From positions 62,001 to 126,000 of the forward strand of contig JAFOVD010000006.1 in NCBI GenBank assembly GCA_017392525.1: 64,000 nt of DNA. Reading direction: 5' to 3'. Below, piece by piece: positions 63,619 through 64,000 of the stretch (its first letter is position 1; each line of letters opens with the position of its first letter). Source of the stretch: Lachnospiraceae bacterium. GTDB taxonomy: Bacteria > Bacillota > Clostridia > Lachnospirales > Lachnospiraceae. The notes beneath the pieces were generated by a model, which saw nothing but the letters and a program-made list of their open reading frames with translations, made no database searches and had not been told where the DNA came from. Both the position numbers and the translations under genes were made by a program.

Positions 63619-63662
63619 TAAAGTCCCTTTCTACAAGTTTCTCTTGGATTTATCTATGGATA

Positions 63663-63691
63663 AGTATAATTTTTTTCCAAACGAAAATCAA
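63663..63691 (-). promoter_or_regulatory. Promoter of the flavodoxin-SCP2/HIT operon
   Basis: On the minus strand TTGATT (63686-63691), a 17-nt spacer and TATACT (63663-63668) lie 45 nt before the ATG at 63618. The box sits about 40 nt past the end of the small RNA candidate. Confidence 0.65.
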
Positions 63692-63710
63692 TTTGTAAGA
63701 CCTATTTCTG

Positions 63711-63750
63711 CATAGAAAAAGAGTTCGAGCTTTATTGCTCGAACTCTTTT
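63711..63750 (-). terminator. Terminator of the small RNA candidate
   Basis: The perfect stem AAAAGAGTTCGAGC/GCTCGAACTCTTTT with a 6-nt loop is followed on the minus strand by TTTTTC. No protein gene ends just before it on this strand within the window. Confidence 0.92.
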
Positions 63751-63910
63751 CCTAGTTGTTTTCGTTTTGAGGGTTTCCGGATATCTTCCTAAATGAGGGA
63801 GGGGAAGATATCCAGGGAAAGAGCAGAAGAAAATTGAGGGGGAGAGGGGAAACTGCTCTTTCCTGTTTTAAAACTATGATTGAAACGTATCCTGTCGTTT
63901 CCTTCAGGAT
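63711..63910 (-). ncRNA. Candidate small RNA with four hairpins and C-rich loops
   Basis: An extended -10 TGCTATTAT on the minus strand (63917-63925) would start the RNA at A63910. Four hairpins follow in order: ATCCTG/CAGGAT (63889-63910); GGAAAGAGCAG/CTGCTCTTTCC with a C-rich loop (63816-63863); GGATATCTTCC/GGAAGATATCC with a C-rich loop (63779-63813); and a terminator stem AAAAGAGTTCGAGC/GCTCGAACTCTTTT (63716-63750) with T5. The two C-rich loops and the linker after hairpin 3 all contain CCCTCA. Such CU-rich loops can pair with ribosome binding sites. A 62-codon frame here has no ribosome site and breaks no stems, so I do not call a gene. Confidence 0.62.
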
Positions 63911-63916
63911 GGTTAT

Positions 63917-63925
63917 ATAATAGCA
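63917..63925 (-). promoter_or_regulatory. Extended -10 promoter of the small RNA candidate
   Basis: On the minus strand TGCTATTAT fits an extended -10 element (TGnTATAAT with one change). Seven bases further is A63910, the first base of hairpin 1. No good -35 is needed for this promoter type; TTGAAC at 63935-63940 is a weak alternative paired with TATAAC. Confidence 0.5.
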
Positions 63926-64000
63926 ATCGATTATGTTCAAATTGTCACCATTCTCTAAAGACTGCCTAAATTAAAAATTAATAGTTTATTAATTTTATGA

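Noticed and set aside
63752-63940. A 62-codon minus-strand frame near the right edge
   Set aside because: It lies wholly inside the hairpins of the small RNA candidate and its upstream region, with no ribosome site and no recognisable domain.
63971-63998. AT-only palindrome at the right edge
   Set aside because: It is made only of A and T except for one G, so chance pairing is likely and no function can be supported.

Overview
The window reads as a core chromosomal stretch of a Gram-positive anaerobe of the class Clostridia, most likely family Lachnospiraceae. This is an inference from low-to-moderate GC, strong AGGAGG-type ribosome binding sites, a glmS ribozyme, chemotaxis receptors and FIST/GGDEF signalling proteins, a sortase, a FeoA-FeoB fusion and a lysyl-tRNA synthetase with an appended tRNA-binding domain. 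I see no prophage, transposase, insertion sequence, CRISPR array or rRNA operon. Most genes lie on the minus strand in short operons closed by clear Rho-independent terminators.

Layout, left to right. 1-12.8 kb: a class B sortase cut by the left edge; glmS under a glmS ribozyme; a short-chain dehydrogenase with AzlCD branched-chain amino acid export genes; a UPF0397 ECF S-component; an acetyltransferase; a transmembrane chemotaxis receptor; a diguanylate cyclase with a HAD phosphatase; and a CbiMN-Q-O cobalt/nickel ECF transporter. 12.9-22 kb: proline symporter PutP; a FIST sensor protein paired with a soluble chemotaxis receptor; a TRIC-family channel; a glycine/leucine heptad-repeat surface protein interrupted by an in-frame TAG; and the metNIQ methionine importer behind a palindromic operator. 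22-32 kb: an OPT peptide transporter with a lone PqqD-like protein; a DUF4430 protein with an ECF S-component; an amino-acid ABC system whose substrate-binding domain looks circularly permuted and is fused to the permease; a Dabb protein with a second dehydrogenase; and a beta-helix carbohydrate-binding lipoprotein.

32-49 kb: a CyuA-type cysteine desulfidase with an attenuator-like leader; an SH3-amidase with a zinc-ribbon/YARHG protein; FeoAB with a CDF cation exporter; a five-gene LnrLMN-like ABC exporter plus two-component system; an ABC-F protein; a NifX-Cys/His-FKBP fusion; and a FIST-GGDEF protein. 49-64 kb: tRNA-Pro(UGG), an acetyltransferase, a DUF554 protein, and housekeeping genes lysS, greA, dusB, coaX, birA, argF, an SH3/SleB-type wall hydrolase, pgi, murG, a HIT protein and a flavodoxin-SCP2 fusion. 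Next to the right edge, on the minus strand, is a candidate unannotated small RNA of about 200 nt with four hairpins, C-rich loops and its own promoter and terminator.

How the genes work together: several units handle metals and cofactors (CbiMNQO, FeoAB/CDF, the NifX-FKBP protein, the DUF4430/ECF pair). Others handle amino acids and peptides (AzlCD, PutP, MetNIQ, OPT, the Gln-type ABC system, CyuA). A third group senses the environment (two chemotaxis receptors, two FIST proteins, two GGDEF enzymes, one two-component system). The strongest leads are the C-rich small RNA, the permuted binding-protein/permease fusion, the in-frame TAG, the FIST/soluble-receptor pair and several terminator-like hairpins that abut start codons. 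Functions are read from sequence motifs and family knowledge; no database search was run.
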